Origin: an uncultured Adlercreutzia sp. | Lineage (GTDB): Bacteria; Actinomycetota; Coriobacteriia; Coriobacteriales; Eggerthellaceae | Assembly (NCBI RefSeq): GCF_958431955.1 | Contig: NZ_CAUASN010000010.1 | Location: forward strand, 10,240-74,239 | Length of the DNA: 64,000 nucleotides | Direction: 5' to 3' | Part shown: positions 40,143-49,169 of the stretch, piece by piece | Numbering within the stretch: the stretch's first letter is position 1 | Layout: each line of letters starts with the position of its first letter | Program-made: the position numbers and the translations under genes | The notes under the pieces: generated by a model | What the model saw: only the letters and a program-made list of their open reading frames with translations | Database searches by the model: none | What the model was told of the DNA's origin: nothing

Positions 40143-42663
40143 GGACAGCGCCGAGCGCCCCCGTCCGACGCGCCGCGCCGCGGGCTCCCTCTCCATGCCT
40201 TCGGTGCGCGACGGGCGGACCGCCTCCGGTGCGGGCGAGCGCCCGTCAGGAGCTGCCGCGCGCGAGGGAGCCGGACGTCCGGCCCGCCCCGACCGGCCCT
40301 CGTCCCCGCGGCCGCGTCCCACGTCCTCCCAGGCCTCGGGGAGCGCTCCCCGGCACGGCCAGGACCGGCCGAGCCGCGCCGGCAGCCACGCCGCCGACGC
40401 ATCCCGCGCGCGCCACGCGGGCGCGCGGCCGGAGCGTCCGACGGCGGCAGGCCGGCCCTCGCGCCCCGGCGCCTCGACGCCCCCGCCCCGACGTCCCTCG
40501 GCCTCTCCGGCACCCGCAGCGGGCCGCCGCGCCCGGCGGGGAGGCGCGCCCGACTACGCGAGCCCGCGCATCCAGCATTCTCCCATCGTGCAGCCCCGCC
40601 GCAGGCGCAAGCTGCCCGTCATCGCGGTCACCGTCGTGCTGCTCGCCGGACTTCTCGGCGGGGGCGCCTGGGCCGCCGACCGCCTCATCAACGACGCGCG
40701 CATCTACGCCGGCATCTCCATCGGCTCCGTCGACGTATCGGGCATGACCGTCGAGGAGGCCCGCGCCGCCGTGAGCGAGGCCTACGGCGACCGCGCCTCC
40801 CGCGGACGGGCCGTGGTGTACGCGAGCGAGGAGGCCCGCGCCTCGGTGGATGTGGAGGCCGAGCTGGCCGAGCAGGAGGCCCAGGCCGAGCAGCTCTCGG
40901 TGGAGGAGGCCCGCGCCGACAAGCTTCTGTGGGTGGCCGAGGCGGGCACCCTGGGCGCGCACCTGCCGGTCAGCGAGCTGGTGGACGAGGCCTTCGCCAT
41001 CGGCCGGGACGGCGACGTGGCCGCCCGCATCGACGCGGCCCGGGAGGGCCGGTCGGTGCCCGTGCGCCTCGCCTTCGACGAGGAGGCCGTGGAGGCCCTC
41101 GCCTCGGACATCGACGCCACCATCGGCGAGCCCCGCCAGGACTGGGACGTGGCCGTGGAGGAGGGCCAGGCCCGCCTCGTGGAGGGCCACGAGGGCACCA
41201 TCGTCGACCGTGCGCACTTCACCGATCTTCTGACGGAGGGCTTTCTGGGGGACGATCCCGAGAACGTCTCCTTCGTGGCCGAGGCCTCCTACGCGCCGCT
41301 GCGCATCGACGAGGCCGGCGCCGAGAAGGCCCGGGCCGCCATCCAGGCGGCCCTGGATACGGGAGCCTCCTTCTCCTTCGAGGGAACCTCCTGGACCCTT
41401 TCCGGCCAGGATCTGGGGAACTGGATCGCCACCGAGGTGCGGCCGGCGGGCGAGGGCTACGTGCTCGCCCCCGTGCTCGACGAGAAGACGGCCCGCGCCG
41501 ATCTGATCGGCCTCATCCGCGACGCCGGGTTCGCCTCGGCGGTCACGGTGTCCTTTGACCGGGCCGACGGGGAGGTGTGGGTGTCCACGGGCGCCGGCAG
41601 CCGCTACCCGCTCGTCGCCGACGCGCTCGCGGTCGCCCGCGAGGCGCTCTTCGGCGAGTTCGACCGCTCGGGCACCGCCGTCTCGGGGGCGCCCTCCGTC
41701 GAGATCGGCTGGGGGGACGCGCCGGCCCGGGCCACCTTCGACGAGGCGGTCGATCTGGGCCTCATCGGCGAGATCGCCTCGTTCACCACCGAGTACAACG
41801 ACGGGGCGGGGACCGCCAACCGCCGCCACAACATCCACCACGCCGCCGACCGGCTTACCGATTCCGTCGCGGAGGCGAACGGGGGCACCTGGTCGTTCAA
41901 CGACGTCATGGGGGAGGCCAACGAGGCGAACGGCTTCCAGGCCGCCCACGCCATCGTGAACGGCGAGTACGAGGACGCCATCGGCGGCGGCATCTGCCAG
42001 GTGGCCACCACCGTGTTCAACGCCGTGTTCGAGGCGGGCTTCCCCGTGACCGAGCGGCGAAACCACTCCCTCTACATTTCCAGCTATCCCACCGGCCGCG
42101 ACGCGGCTATCGCGTATCCTGATCTGGATCTTTCCTGGGTCAACGACAGCTCCTCCGACGTGCTCGTGCGCACGCGCTACACCGACACCACTCTCACCGT
42201 CACCCTCTACGGCATCGACCCGGGCTACGTGGTCACCGCCCAGACCGGCGACTGGGAGGAGGGCGAGGCCTACAAGACCCGCACGAAGGTGGACGAGAGC
42301 GAGCCGGCGGGAACCCGCTATGTGAAGACCAAGGGCGCCGACGGCCGCCGCGTGACCGTGCACCGCATCGTGCGCGACCGCGCGGGCAACCTGCTGCACG
42401 AGGAGGACTTCGTGTCGAACTACGCCCCCATCGACGAGGTGATCGTCGAGGGCCCCAACGCCCCCGGCGCCGATGCGCCCGCCGAGGAGGAGGCCGACGA
42501 CGGCGAGGCCCACCCCGACGAGGGCAAGCCGTGGGACGAGATAACGAGCTCCGAGAAGCCCATCGAGGAGCAGGAGCGGGACCTGGAGAAGGAAGCCGAG
42601 AAGGACAAGGCCGAGGAATCGGACGACGATAAGGAGGACGCCCGTGTTTCAACCGGAGATTGA
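40129..42663 (+). CDS. VanW-family cell-surface protein with long disordered cytoplasmic N-terminus
   Basis: 844 residues. Residues 1-160 are Pro/Arg/Ser/Ala-rich with low complexity. One membrane segment follows at about 161-184 (LPVIAVTVVLLAGLLGGGAW). Next are two peptidoglycan-binding-like repeats (about 190-480, starting YAGISIGSVDVSGMTVEEA) and the VanW domain (about 560-705; NGGTWSFNDVMGEANEANGF, GGGICQVATTVFNAVFEAGF, ERRNHSLYISSYPTG). The last 70 residues are highly acidic. VanW proteins are linked to envelope biology, biochemical role undefined. It overlaps pgsA by 14 bp and paaK by 20 bp. Confidence 0.85.
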   Translation: MAPRRDSAERPRPTRRAAGSLSMPSVRDGRTASGAGERPSGAAAREGAGRPARPDRPSSPRPRPTSSQASGSAPRHGQDRPSRAGSHAADASRARHAGARPERPTAAGRPSRPGASTPPPRRPSASPAPAAGRRARRGGAPDYASPRIQHSPIVQPRRRRKLPVIAVTVVLLAGLLGGGAWAADRLINDARIYAGISIGSVDVSGMTVEEARAAVSEAYGDRASRGRAVVYASEEARASVDVEAELAEQEAQAEQLSVEEARADKLLWVAEAGTLGAHLPVSELVDEAFAIGRDGDVAARIDAAREGRSVPVRLAFDEEAVEALASDIDATIGEPRQDWDVAVEEGQARLVEGHEGTIVDRAHFTDLLTEGFLGDDPENVSFVAEASYAPLRIDEAGAEKARAAIQAALDTGASFSFEGTSWTLSGQDLGNWIATEVRPAGEGYVLAPVLDEKTARADLIGLIRDAGFASAVTVSFDRADGEVWVSTGAGSRYPLVADALAVAREALFGEFDRSGTAVSGAPSVEIGWGDAPARATFDEAVDLGLIGEIASFTTEYNDGAGTANRRHNIHHAADRLTDSVAEANGGTWSFNDVMGEANEANGFQAAHAIVNGEYEDAIGGGICQVATTVFNAVFEAGFPVTERRNHSLYISSYPTGRDAAIAYPDLDLSWVNDSSSDVLVRTRYTDTTLTVTLYGIDPGYVVTAQTGDWEEGEAYKTRTKVDESEPAGTRYVKTKGADGRRVTVHRIVRDRAGNLLHEEDFVSNYAPIDEVIVEGPNAPGADAPAEEEADDGEAHPDEGKPWDEITSSEKPIEEQERDLEKEAEKDKAEESDDDKEDARVSTGD

Positions 42664-43948
42664 GGCGATGCCCCGCGAGGAGCTTCGCGAGCTGCAGCTT
42701 GAGCGGCTGCGCGAGTCGGTGCGCAACGCCTACGAGAACGTGCCGCTCTACCGCGAGCGCTTCGACGAGGCCGGGGTGACGCCCGACGACATCACCTGCC
42801 TGGAGGATCTGGAGAAGTTCCCCTTCGTGGTGAAGCAGGACATGCGCGACAACTACCCCTTCGGCATGTTCGCCCGCGAGAACGCCGACGTGGCCCGCAT
42901 CCACGCCTCCTCGGGCACCACGGGCCAGGCCACGGTGGTGGGGCACACGGCCGCCGATCTGAAAAACTGGGGCGACTGCTTCGCCCGCGGCATCGCCATG
43001 GTGGGCGGCTCCCGCGAGTCCACCATCCAGGTGTCCTACGGCTACGGCCTGTTCACGGGCGGACTTGGGGCCCACGCCGGCGGCGAGGCCATGGGCTGCA
43101 CCGTCATCCCCACCTCGTCGGGCAATACCAAGCGCCAGGTGCAGATGCTCAAGGACTGCAAGACCGATATCCTGTGCTGCACGCCTTCCTACGCGCTGCT
43201 CATCGCCGACACGGCTATCGAGATGGGCTACGACCCGGCTACCGAGTTCCAGGTATCGGGCGGCATCTTCGGCGCAGAGCCCTGCTCGGAGAACATGCGC
43301 CAGGAGATCGCCGACAAGCTGGGGCTGCAGTACTGCGACGTATACGGCCTATCGGAAATCATGGGCCCGGGCGTGGCCATGGAGTGCGCCGAGCGCGGCG
43401 GCCTGCACATCGCCGAGGACCAGTTCCTCTGCGAGATCATCGATCCCGAGACGCTCGAGGTGCTCCCCGACGGCGAGGTGGGCGAGCTCGTCATCACCAC
43501 GCTCACCCGCGAGTGCTCGCCGATGATCCGCTACCGCACCCGCGACGTGACCACCATCAACGCCGAGCCGTGCGCCTGCGGGCGCACCCACCGCAAGATC
43601 GGGCGTTTGCTCGGGCGCACCGACGACATGCTCATCATTCGCGGCGTGAACGTGTTCCCCTCGCAGATCGAGCAGGTCATCACCGAGTTCCCCGAGATCG
43701 CGACCCAGTACCAGATCGTGCTCACCACCCGCGGCCCGCTCGATCATGTGGAGCTCCAGGTGGAGACCGAGCCCGATTTCCCCATCGACGAGGTGCGCCT
43801 TTTGGAGGACCTGCGCAGCCGCCTGGCCGCCGCGCTCAAGAGCAACCTGCAGGTGGCCGTCGACATCAAGTTCGTGGAACCCAAGACCATCGCGCGCTCG
43901 GAGGGCAAGGCCAAGCGCGTCATCGACCTGAGAGGGGAGGCCAACTAA
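42644..43948 (+). CDS. paaK: Phenylacetate-CoA ligase-like adenylate-forming enzyme (first copy)
   Basis: 434 residues. ANL-superfamily motifs: the nucleotide-binding ASSGTTGQATVVGHT (about 87), YGLSEIMGPGVAMEC, RYRTRDVTTI and the hinge region TDDMLIIRGVNVFPSQIEQVI. It activates an arylacetate to arylacetyl-CoA with ATP. The neighbouring IorAB suggests an aryl-pyruvate-derived substrate. The start is GTG with AAGGAGG 6 bp upstream, inside the VanW gene. Its TAA overlaps the following ATG (TAATG). Confidence 0.9.
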   Translation: MFQPEIEAMPREELRELQLERLRESVRNAYENVPLYRERFDEAGVTPDDITCLEDLEKFPFVVKQDMRDNYPFGMFARENADVARIHASSGTTGQATVVGHTAADLKNWGDCFARGIAMVGGSRESTIQVSYGYGLFTGGLGAHAGGEAMGCTVIPTSSGNTKRQVQMLKDCKTDILCCTPSYALLIADTAIEMGYDPATEFQVSGGIFGAEPCSENMRQEIADKLGLQYCDVYGLSEIMGPGVAMECAERGGLHIAEDQFLCEIIDPETLEVLPDGEVGELVITTLTRECSPMIRYRTRDVTTINAEPCACGRTHRKIGRLLGRTDDMLIIRGVNVFPSQIEQVITEFPEIATQYQIVLTTRGPLDHVELQVETEPDFPIDEVRLLEDLRSRLAAALKSNLQVAVDIKFVEPKTIARSEGKAKRVIDLRGEAN

Positions 43949-44379
43949 TGATCTCGCAGCTCACCGTTTTCCTCGCCAACGAGAAGGGGCGCCTGGCCGC
44001 CGCCAGCCGCACGCTCGCTGACGCCGGCATCAACATGCAGGCGCTGTTCATCGCCGACACGGCCGACTTCGGCATCGTGCGCATCTTCTGCGACACTCCG
44101 GCGCTGGCCGCCGCCACGCTCGCCGAGGCGGGCTTCCGCGCCACGCTCACGCCGGTCATCGCCGTGTCGGTGGCCGACGAGCCGGGCACCTTGGCGCGCC
44201 TTCTGGAGTTCTGCCACGAGTCCTCGATGAACATCGAGTACGGCTACTGCTTCGCCGCCGGAGACGGCCACGCCATCGACGTGCTGAAGATCGAGGGCGA
44301 CGGCGCCGAGGAGGCGCTGGCCCAAGCCGGCTTCACCGTCCTCGCGCCGGAAGAGGTCTACGTTGTCGATCCGAGCTAG
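43948..44379 (+). CDS. Tandem ACT-domain protein (first copy)
   Basis: 143 residues made of two ACT domains (about 1-68 and 70-143): SQLTVFLANEKGRLAAASRT and ALADAGINMQ-type start, then ISVSVADEPGTLARLLEFCH. Small ACT proteins of this kind usually follow paaK and bind amino acids, possibly sensing aromatic amino acids. It overlaps paaK by one base and the dacA gene by 17 bp. Confidence 0.88.
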   Translation: MISQLTVFLANEKGRLAAASRTLADAGINMQALFIADTADFGIVRIFCDTPALAAATLAEAGFRATLTPVIAVSVADEPGTLARLLEFCHESSMNIEYGYCFAAGDGHAIDVLKIEGDGAEEALAQAGFTVLAPEEVYVVDPS

Positions 44380-45877
44380 CCGCCAAGTGGCCGCCGCGCC
44401 CCCGAGCGGCCGCCTGACTCGGTACGCGCTCGCCCTCGCGCTGGCGCTCTCCCTCGCCTGGCCGCTCGCCGCGGCACCTGCGGCCTGGGCCGATGTGCGA
44501 GCCGAGGACGTCATCCTCGGGGAGACCGTGGAGGCGCGGGGGCTGCCGGCGGTGGCCTGCCCGAACGTGACGGCGCAGTTCGCCATCCTCGTGGGCGAGG
44601 ACGGCAGCGTGCTGTTCTCGCGCGACGCCGACGCGAGCTCGCACATCGCCTCCATCACCAAGGTGATGACGGCCATCGTGGCGCTCGACTCGGGGCTGCC
44701 CCTCGACACCCTCGTCACCGTCACGCCGGAGGCGGCGGCGGTGGGGGAGTCCTCGGCGAACCTGCTGGCGGGCGACACCCTCACGCTCGAGGCGGCGCTC
44801 ACCGGGCTCATGGTGCCCTCGGGCAACGACGCGGCCATCGCCATCGCCGAGACGGTGGGATCGTCGCTGGCCCAGCAGGGGCAGAGCCCCAACGACGCCT
44901 TCGTGGCCGCCATGAACGCCAAGGCCGCCGAGATCGGCATGACGCACTCGCTGTTCTCCAACCCCCACGGCCTCGACATCGACGAGTTCGACAACGAGAT
45001 GTACTCCACGGCCCAGGACGTGGCCGTCATGTGCGCCTACGCCATGAAGAACGACACCTTCCGCTCCATCGTGGCCAAGCCGAGCGCCCAGATCGCCGTC
45101 ACCCGCGCCGACGGGCAGGTGGCCACCCTCGACCTGACCTCGTCCGACATGCTCCTCGGGGTGTACGAGGGGGCCTGCGGCATCAAGACCGGCTACACCG
45201 AGGCCGCCGGCAACTCCTTCGCCGGCGCGTGCAACCGCGGCGGGGGCGACCTCATCTCGGTGGTGCTCGGCTGCCCCTCCGACACCGCCCGCTTCGACGA
45301 CACGAAGATCCTCTTCAACTGGGTCTACGACAACCGCGTGAGCTACAAGCTGGCCCACAGCGACCGTACGGCGACCATGGAGGTCGACGGGGCGCGCCGC
45401 GAGGTGCCCGTCATCGCCGAGGTCCCCTTCACGGCCTGGCCCGACAAGCGCGTCCCGGCCACCCTGGCCGATCCCGACGCCGCCGTGGAGGTGTTCGCGC
45501 CGGCGGGCAACGTGAGCCAGGAGCTCGTCTTCGACGACCTGCCCGGCTCGGTGCGCGCCGGCGACAAGGTGGGTACCGCCAACTTCTACCAAGGCGGCCA
45601 GCTCATCGCCACCCAGGACCTCCTGGCCTGCGAGAACGCCGCAGCGCCCGACTTCTTCCAGGGCATCGGCATCTGGTGGGACCGCCTGTGGCACGGTCTT
45701 GCCGGCGAGGACCTCGTGGCCGAACCCGTGGTGGTGAACGAGTGCCCGCTCATCTACGACAAGTCGTCCACGCGGGGCGCCCAGTCGGTGGCCGCCCTCG
45801 CCTCCGGCGAGGAGGACGGCTCCGACGAGCCCCGAGACGATCAGCAAGCGGACCCGGCAGCCGGGTCCGGCGAATAA
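44363..45877 (+). CDS. dacA: D-alanyl-D-alanine carboxypeptidase (class A penicillin-binding family)
   Basis: 504 residues. The signal segment TRYALALALALSLAWPLAAAPAAWA is at about 15-40. The serine beta-lactamase-type triad is SITK (about 95), SGN (in LMVPSGND) and KTG (in GIKTGYTEAAG). The C-terminal 150 residues include a predicted beta-domain as in DacA. It trims peptidoglycan stem peptides. The TTG start is proposed because GAAGAGG lies 6 bp upstream; a GTG at 44386 is the alternative. The last 30 residues are acidic and no clear amphipathic anchor is seen. Confidence 0.9.
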   Translation: MSIRASRQVAAAPPSGRLTRYALALALALSLAWPLAAAPAAWADVRAEDVILGETVEARGLPAVACPNVTAQFAILVGEDGSVLFSRDADASSHIASITKVMTAIVALDSGLPLDTLVTVTPEAAAVGESSANLLAGDTLTLEAALTGLMVPSGNDAAIAIAETVGSSLAQQGQSPNDAFVAAMNAKAAEIGMTHSLFSNPHGLDIDEFDNEMYSTAQDVAVMCAYAMKNDTFRSIVAKPSAQIAVTRADGQVATLDLTSSDMLLGVYEGACGIKTGYTEAAGNSFAGACNRGGGDLISVVLGCPSDTARFDDTKILFNWVYDNRVSYKLAHSDRTATMEVDGARREVPVIAEVPFTAWPDKRVPATLADPDAAVEVFAPAGNVSQELVFDDLPGSVRAGDKVGTANFYQGGQLIATQDLLACENAAAPDFFQGIGIWWDRLWHGLAGEDLVAEPVVVNECPLIYDKSSTRGAQSVAALASGEEDGSDEPRDDQQADPAAGSGE

Positions 45878-45888
45878 GGAGGACGGCC

Positions 45889-46329
45889 ATGACCGAACTT
45901 TGCCCTGTATGCTCCCACGCGGTATCGCCCGAGGACGCCGTGTGCCCCACCTGCGGCTTCAAGCTGCTCGGCGCCACCCAGGCCTTCGAGCCGCTCGCCA
46001 TGGAGGGCGATGCCGCCCCGGTGCGCGAGGCTGCCCCGGCACGCGCGTCGCTTTCGGTGGTGCGCGGGCCGAAGGTGGGCATGGCCTACGCGCTCGGCAG
46101 CGAGCCGGTCACCATCGGCCGCTCGCCCCAGTGCACCATCTTCCTGAACGACATGACCGTCTCGCGCATGCACGCCGCCATCGAGCCCGAGGGCGGCTGC
46201 TACGTCATCCGCGACGCGAACTCGTTCAACGGCGTGTGGGTGAACAACGAGAACGTGGAGGCGCGTACCCTGCGCCCGGGAGACTTCATCCAGATCGGCA
46301 CCTTCTGCCTGCAGTACGAGGAGAACTAG
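45889..46329 (+). CDS. Zinc-ribbon FHA-domain protein
   Basis: 146 residues. The N-terminus has a zinc ribbon with CPVC and CPTC (about 5-27). A linker follows, then an FHA domain (about 55-146) with the phosphothreonine-binding signature GRSPQCTI...SRMHA and SFNGVWVNN. FHA domains bind phosphothreonine, implying a Ser/Thr kinase partner; none is in the window. AAGGAGG precedes the ATG. It sits between dacA and iorA. Confidence 0.9.
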   Translation: MTELCPVCSHAVSPEDAVCPTCGFKLLGATQAFEPLAMEGDAAPVREAAPARASLSVVRGPKVGMAYALGSEPVTIGRSPQCTIFLNDMTVSRMHAAIEPEGGCYVIRDANSFNGVWVNNENVEARTLRPGDFIQIGTFCLQYEEN

Positions 46330-46333
46330 GCGT

Positions 46334-46368
46334 CTGCCGGGGCACGGGGAAGCGCCCAGCCCCGGCAG
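46334..46368 (+). other. Hairpin in the FHA-iorA gap
   Basis: CTGCCGGGGC / GCCCCGGCAG, a 10-bp perfect stem with a 15-nt loop and no T tract, directly after the FHA stop and 21 bp before iorA. It may modulate relative expression within the operon by RNA processing or partial termination. Confidence 0.5.
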
Positions 46369-46389
46369 CGTGGGGAAGCGAGGAGATAC

Positions 46390-48114
46390 ATGGAACTGAT
46401 GTCGGGAAACGAGGCCATCGCCCAGGGCGCGTGGGAGGCGGGGTGCGCCATCGGCGTGGCGTACCCGGGCACGCCCTCCACCGAGACCCTCGAGGCCTTC
46501 GCGGCCAAGGAGGGCGTCTACGCCGAGTGGTGTGTGAACGAGAAGGTGGCCGTCGAGGTGGGCATCGGCGCCTCGGCCGCCGGCGCGCGGGTGCTCGCCA
46601 CCATGAAGCACGTCGGCGTGAACGTGGCCGCCGACCCGCTGTTCACGGCCGCCTACACCGGCGTGGGCGGCGGGTTTGTCATCCTGGCCGCCGACGATCC
46701 GGGCATGTACTCCTCCCAAAACGAGCAGGACTCCCACTACTACGCCCAGGCGGCCGCCATTCCCTGCCTCGATCCGGCCGATTCCGCCGAGGCGCTCGCC
46801 TTCGCCCGCGACGCCTTCGATATCTCCGAGCGCTTCGACGTGCCCGTGATGCTGCGCTCCTCGGTGCGTATCTCGCACACGAAGACGCCGGTGGAACCCG
46901 GTGAGCGCGTCGAGCGGCCGCTTTCGCCCTACGAGAAGAACCCGGCGAAGTGGGTCATGATGCCCGCCTTCGCCAAGCCCCGCCGCATCGTGCAGCTTGC
47001 GCGCATCGACGCGCTGCGGGAATGGGCGGAGACGTGCCCCTACAACGAGGTGCTGCGCCGCGGTGATAAGATCGGCGTGGTGTGCGCCGGCGCCGCCTTC
47101 CAGCACGTGGCGGAGGCGCTGCCCGAGGCCTCCGTCTTCAAGCTGGGCGTCACCTGGCCGCTTCCCGCGGCGGCGCTGCGCGATTTCGCCGACAGCGTGG
47201 AGCGCCTCTACGTGGTGGAGGAGGGCTCCTGCTACCTGACCGATGCCGTGGCCGCCTGCGGCGTGGCCGTGAGCGAGCCGCCCTGCGGGCTTCCGCGGGC
47301 CGGCGAGCTGTCCCCGGGCCTCGTGCGCGCCGCCTTCGGCCTCGAAGAGCCGCCCCACGCCGATGCCGCGCCCGATGTGCCGGCGCGCCCCCCGGCGCTG
47401 TGCCCGGGATGCCCGCACCGGCTCGTCTTCAAGGAGCTCGCCCGCATGCGCGCCATCGTCACCGGCGACATCGGCTGCTACACCTTGGGCGCGCTGCCGC
47501 CGCTGTCGGCCATGGACACCACCGTGGACATGGGCGCGTCGGTGTCCATGGCCCACGGCTTCGAGCTGGCGCTGGCCGGCACCGAGCACAAGCCCGTCGC
47601 CGCCGTCATCGGGGACTCCACCTTCGCCCACTCGGGGCTCTCCTCGCTCATCTCCACGGTGTACAACCGCGGTGCGGGCACCGTGTGCGTGCTCGACAAC
47701 CGCACCACCGCCATGACCGGCCGCCAGGGCAACCCCTTCAACGGCGTGACCCTGCAGAACCGGCCGAGCCGCGAGCTGAACATCGAGGCCGTGGTGGCGG
47801 CCCTTGGCGTGGATGACGTGCGCACGGTGGACCCCAACGACGCCGCGGCGGTGCGGACCGCCCTCAAGGAAGCCACGGCCACCGACGACATCTCGGTCAT
47901 CGTGTTCCGCTCGCCCTGTGTGCTTCTGGAGCGCAAGCCGGCACGGCCTTTGTGGGTGAACGCCTCGTGCACGGCCTGCGGCTCGTGCGCCACCCTGGGC
48001 TGCCCGGCCATCGCCCGCGACGAGCGCGGCGTGGCCCTGATCGACACGGCCCTGTGCATCGGCTGCGGCCAGTGCGTCCAGTACTGCCGCTTCAACGCGA
48101 TCGTTCCGGAATAG
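46390..48114 (+). CDS. iorA: Indolepyruvate ferredoxin oxidoreductase, alpha subunit
   Basis: 574 residues. The pyrimidine-binding domain starts the protein (MSGNEAIAQGAWEAGCAIG, then VAYPGTPSTE); the TPP-binding domain holds TLGALPPLSAMDTTVDMGASVSMAHG and GDSTFAHSG; two [4Fe-4S] motifs close it (CTACGSCATLGCP and CIGCGQCVQYCRFN). It oxidatively decarboxylates aryl pyruvates from aromatic amino acids to aryl-acetyl-CoA and reduces ferredoxin. GAGGAG precedes the ATG. iorB follows 10 bp later. Confidence 0.95.
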   Translation: MELMSGNEAIAQGAWEAGCAIGVAYPGTPSTETLEAFAAKEGVYAEWCVNEKVAVEVGIGASAAGARVLATMKHVGVNVAADPLFTAAYTGVGGGFVILAADDPGMYSSQNEQDSHYYAQAAAIPCLDPADSAEALAFARDAFDISERFDVPVMLRSSVRISHTKTPVEPGERVERPLSPYEKNPAKWVMMPAFAKPRRIVQLARIDALREWAETCPYNEVLRRGDKIGVVCAGAAFQHVAEALPEASVFKLGVTWPLPAAALRDFADSVERLYVVEEGSCYLTDAVAACGVAVSEPPCGLPRAGELSPGLVRAAFGLEEPPHADAAPDVPARPPALCPGCPHRLVFKELARMRAIVTGDIGCYTLGALPPLSAMDTTVDMGASVSMAHGFELALAGTEHKPVAAVIGDSTFAHSGLSSLISTVYNRGAGTVCVLDNRTTAMTGRQGNPFNGVTLQNRPSRELNIEAVVAALGVDDVRTVDPNDAAAVRTALKEATATDDISVIVFRSPCVLLERKPARPLWVNASCTACGSCATLGCPAIARDERGVALIDTALCIGCGQCVQYCRFNAIVPE

Positions 48115-48124
48115 GGAGGCGATG

Positions 48125-48718
48125 ATGGAGAACAAGACCACGACCGTGCTCCTGTGCGGCGTCGGCGGCCAGGGCACCATCCTGGCGGCCGACCTGCTGG
48201 CCGCCGCCTGCCTCGCGGCGGGGCGAGATGTGAAGGTGTCCGAGATCCACGGCATGGCCCAGCGCGGCGGCGCGGTGACCACCGTGGTGCGCGTGGGCGA
48301 CCACGTCGAGTCCATGGTGTCCGACTTAGGCGCCGCCGATGTGGTGGTGGCCTTCGAGACCACCGAGGCCCTGCGCAATCTGCCGCAGCTGGCCGCGGGT
48401 GGCTCGCTTATCGTGAACGACGAGGCTATCAAGCCCCTGCCCGTGCTGACCGGCGCGGCGAAGATGCCCGAGCGTGCCCGGGAGCGCCTTATCGAGGCCG
48501 GGGCCCTGCTCGTGCCTGCCGATGCCATCGCGCGCTCCTGCGGGAACGCCAAATGCGCGAACGTGGTGCTCGTGGGGGCGCTCTCGGCGATGCTCGACAT
48601 TCCCGAGGACATCTGGGAGCGCACCGTGGCGGCGCGCGTACCCGAGCGCACCGTGGAGGCGAACCTCGCGGCGCTTGCGGCCGGGCGCGCCTTCGTAGCC
48701 GAGAGAGAAGGGGAGTGA
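48125..48718 (+). CDS. iorB: Indolepyruvate ferredoxin oxidoreductase, beta subunit
   Basis: 197 residues. The gamma-type POR domain begins TTTVLLCGVGGQGTILAADLLA and contains EIHGMAQRGGAVTTVVRVG, both typical of IorB. Two adjacent ATGs exist; 48125 has better spacing (5 bp) from GGGAGG than 48122 (2 bp). Confidence 0.95.
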   Translation: MENKTTTVLLCGVGGQGTILAADLLAAACLAAGRDVKVSEIHGMAQRGGAVTTVVRVGDHVESMVSDLGAADVVVAFETTEALRNLPQLAAGGSLIVNDEAIKPLPVLTGAAKMPERARERLIEAGALLVPADAIARSCGNAKCANVVLVGALSAMLDIPEDIWERTVAARVPERTVEANLAALAAGRAFVAEREGE

Positions 48719-48723
48719 GCGTT

Positions 48724-49167
48724 ATGACCGTGTCCCAGATCAGCGTCTTCGCCAACAGCCGTCCCGGCCATATGGGCCGGGTGCTGGGCCTGTTCGAGGA
48801 GGCCGGCGTCAGCGTGCGGGGTTTCTCGGCGGCCGACACCGGCGAGTACGGCATCCTGCGCTTTGTGGTGGACCGCCCCGAGGCGGCGCTCGCGGCGCTC
48901 AAGGAGGCCGGCTGCGCCTGCACCGTCACGCCGGTGCTCTGCCTGAAATTGGAAGATACACCCGGTGAGCTCTCGCGCGTCATCGGGGTGCTCGCCCGCT
49001 GCGGCATCAACGTGGTGTACTGCTACTCGATGATCTCCACCTACATCGTGCTCTCGGTGACCGACGCCGAGCGGGCCCGCGAGCTTCTGGCCGAGGAGCC
49101 GGTGGAGATGATCTCCCAGGACGACATCGCCCGCTTCGTCGCCGCGCGCGACGGGAAGGAGGCCTAG
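48724..49167 (+). CDS. Tandem ACT-domain protein (second copy)
   Basis: 147 residues, two ACT domains (about 1-70 and 72-140): SQISVFANSRPGHMGRVLGL, then CLKLEDTPGELSRVIGVLAR. It resembles the first ACT protein only at the fold and signature level. Position between iorB and the second paaK suggests an amino-acid sensor for this pathway (inference). ATG at 48724 has GGGGAG about 8 bp upstream. Confidence 0.87.
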   Translation: MTVSQISVFANSRPGHMGRVLGLFEEAGVSVRGFSAADTGEYGILRFVVDRPEAALAALKEAGCACTVTPVLCLKLEDTPGELSRVIGVLARCGINVVYCYSMISTYIVLSVTDAERARELLAEEPVEMISQDDIARFVAARDGKEA

Positions 49168-49169
49168 CC

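Noticed and set aside
45031..45888. Plus-strand frame continuing upstream of the FHA protein
   Set aside because: It overlaps dacA in another frame; the FHA protein starts at 45889 with AAGGAGG just upstream.
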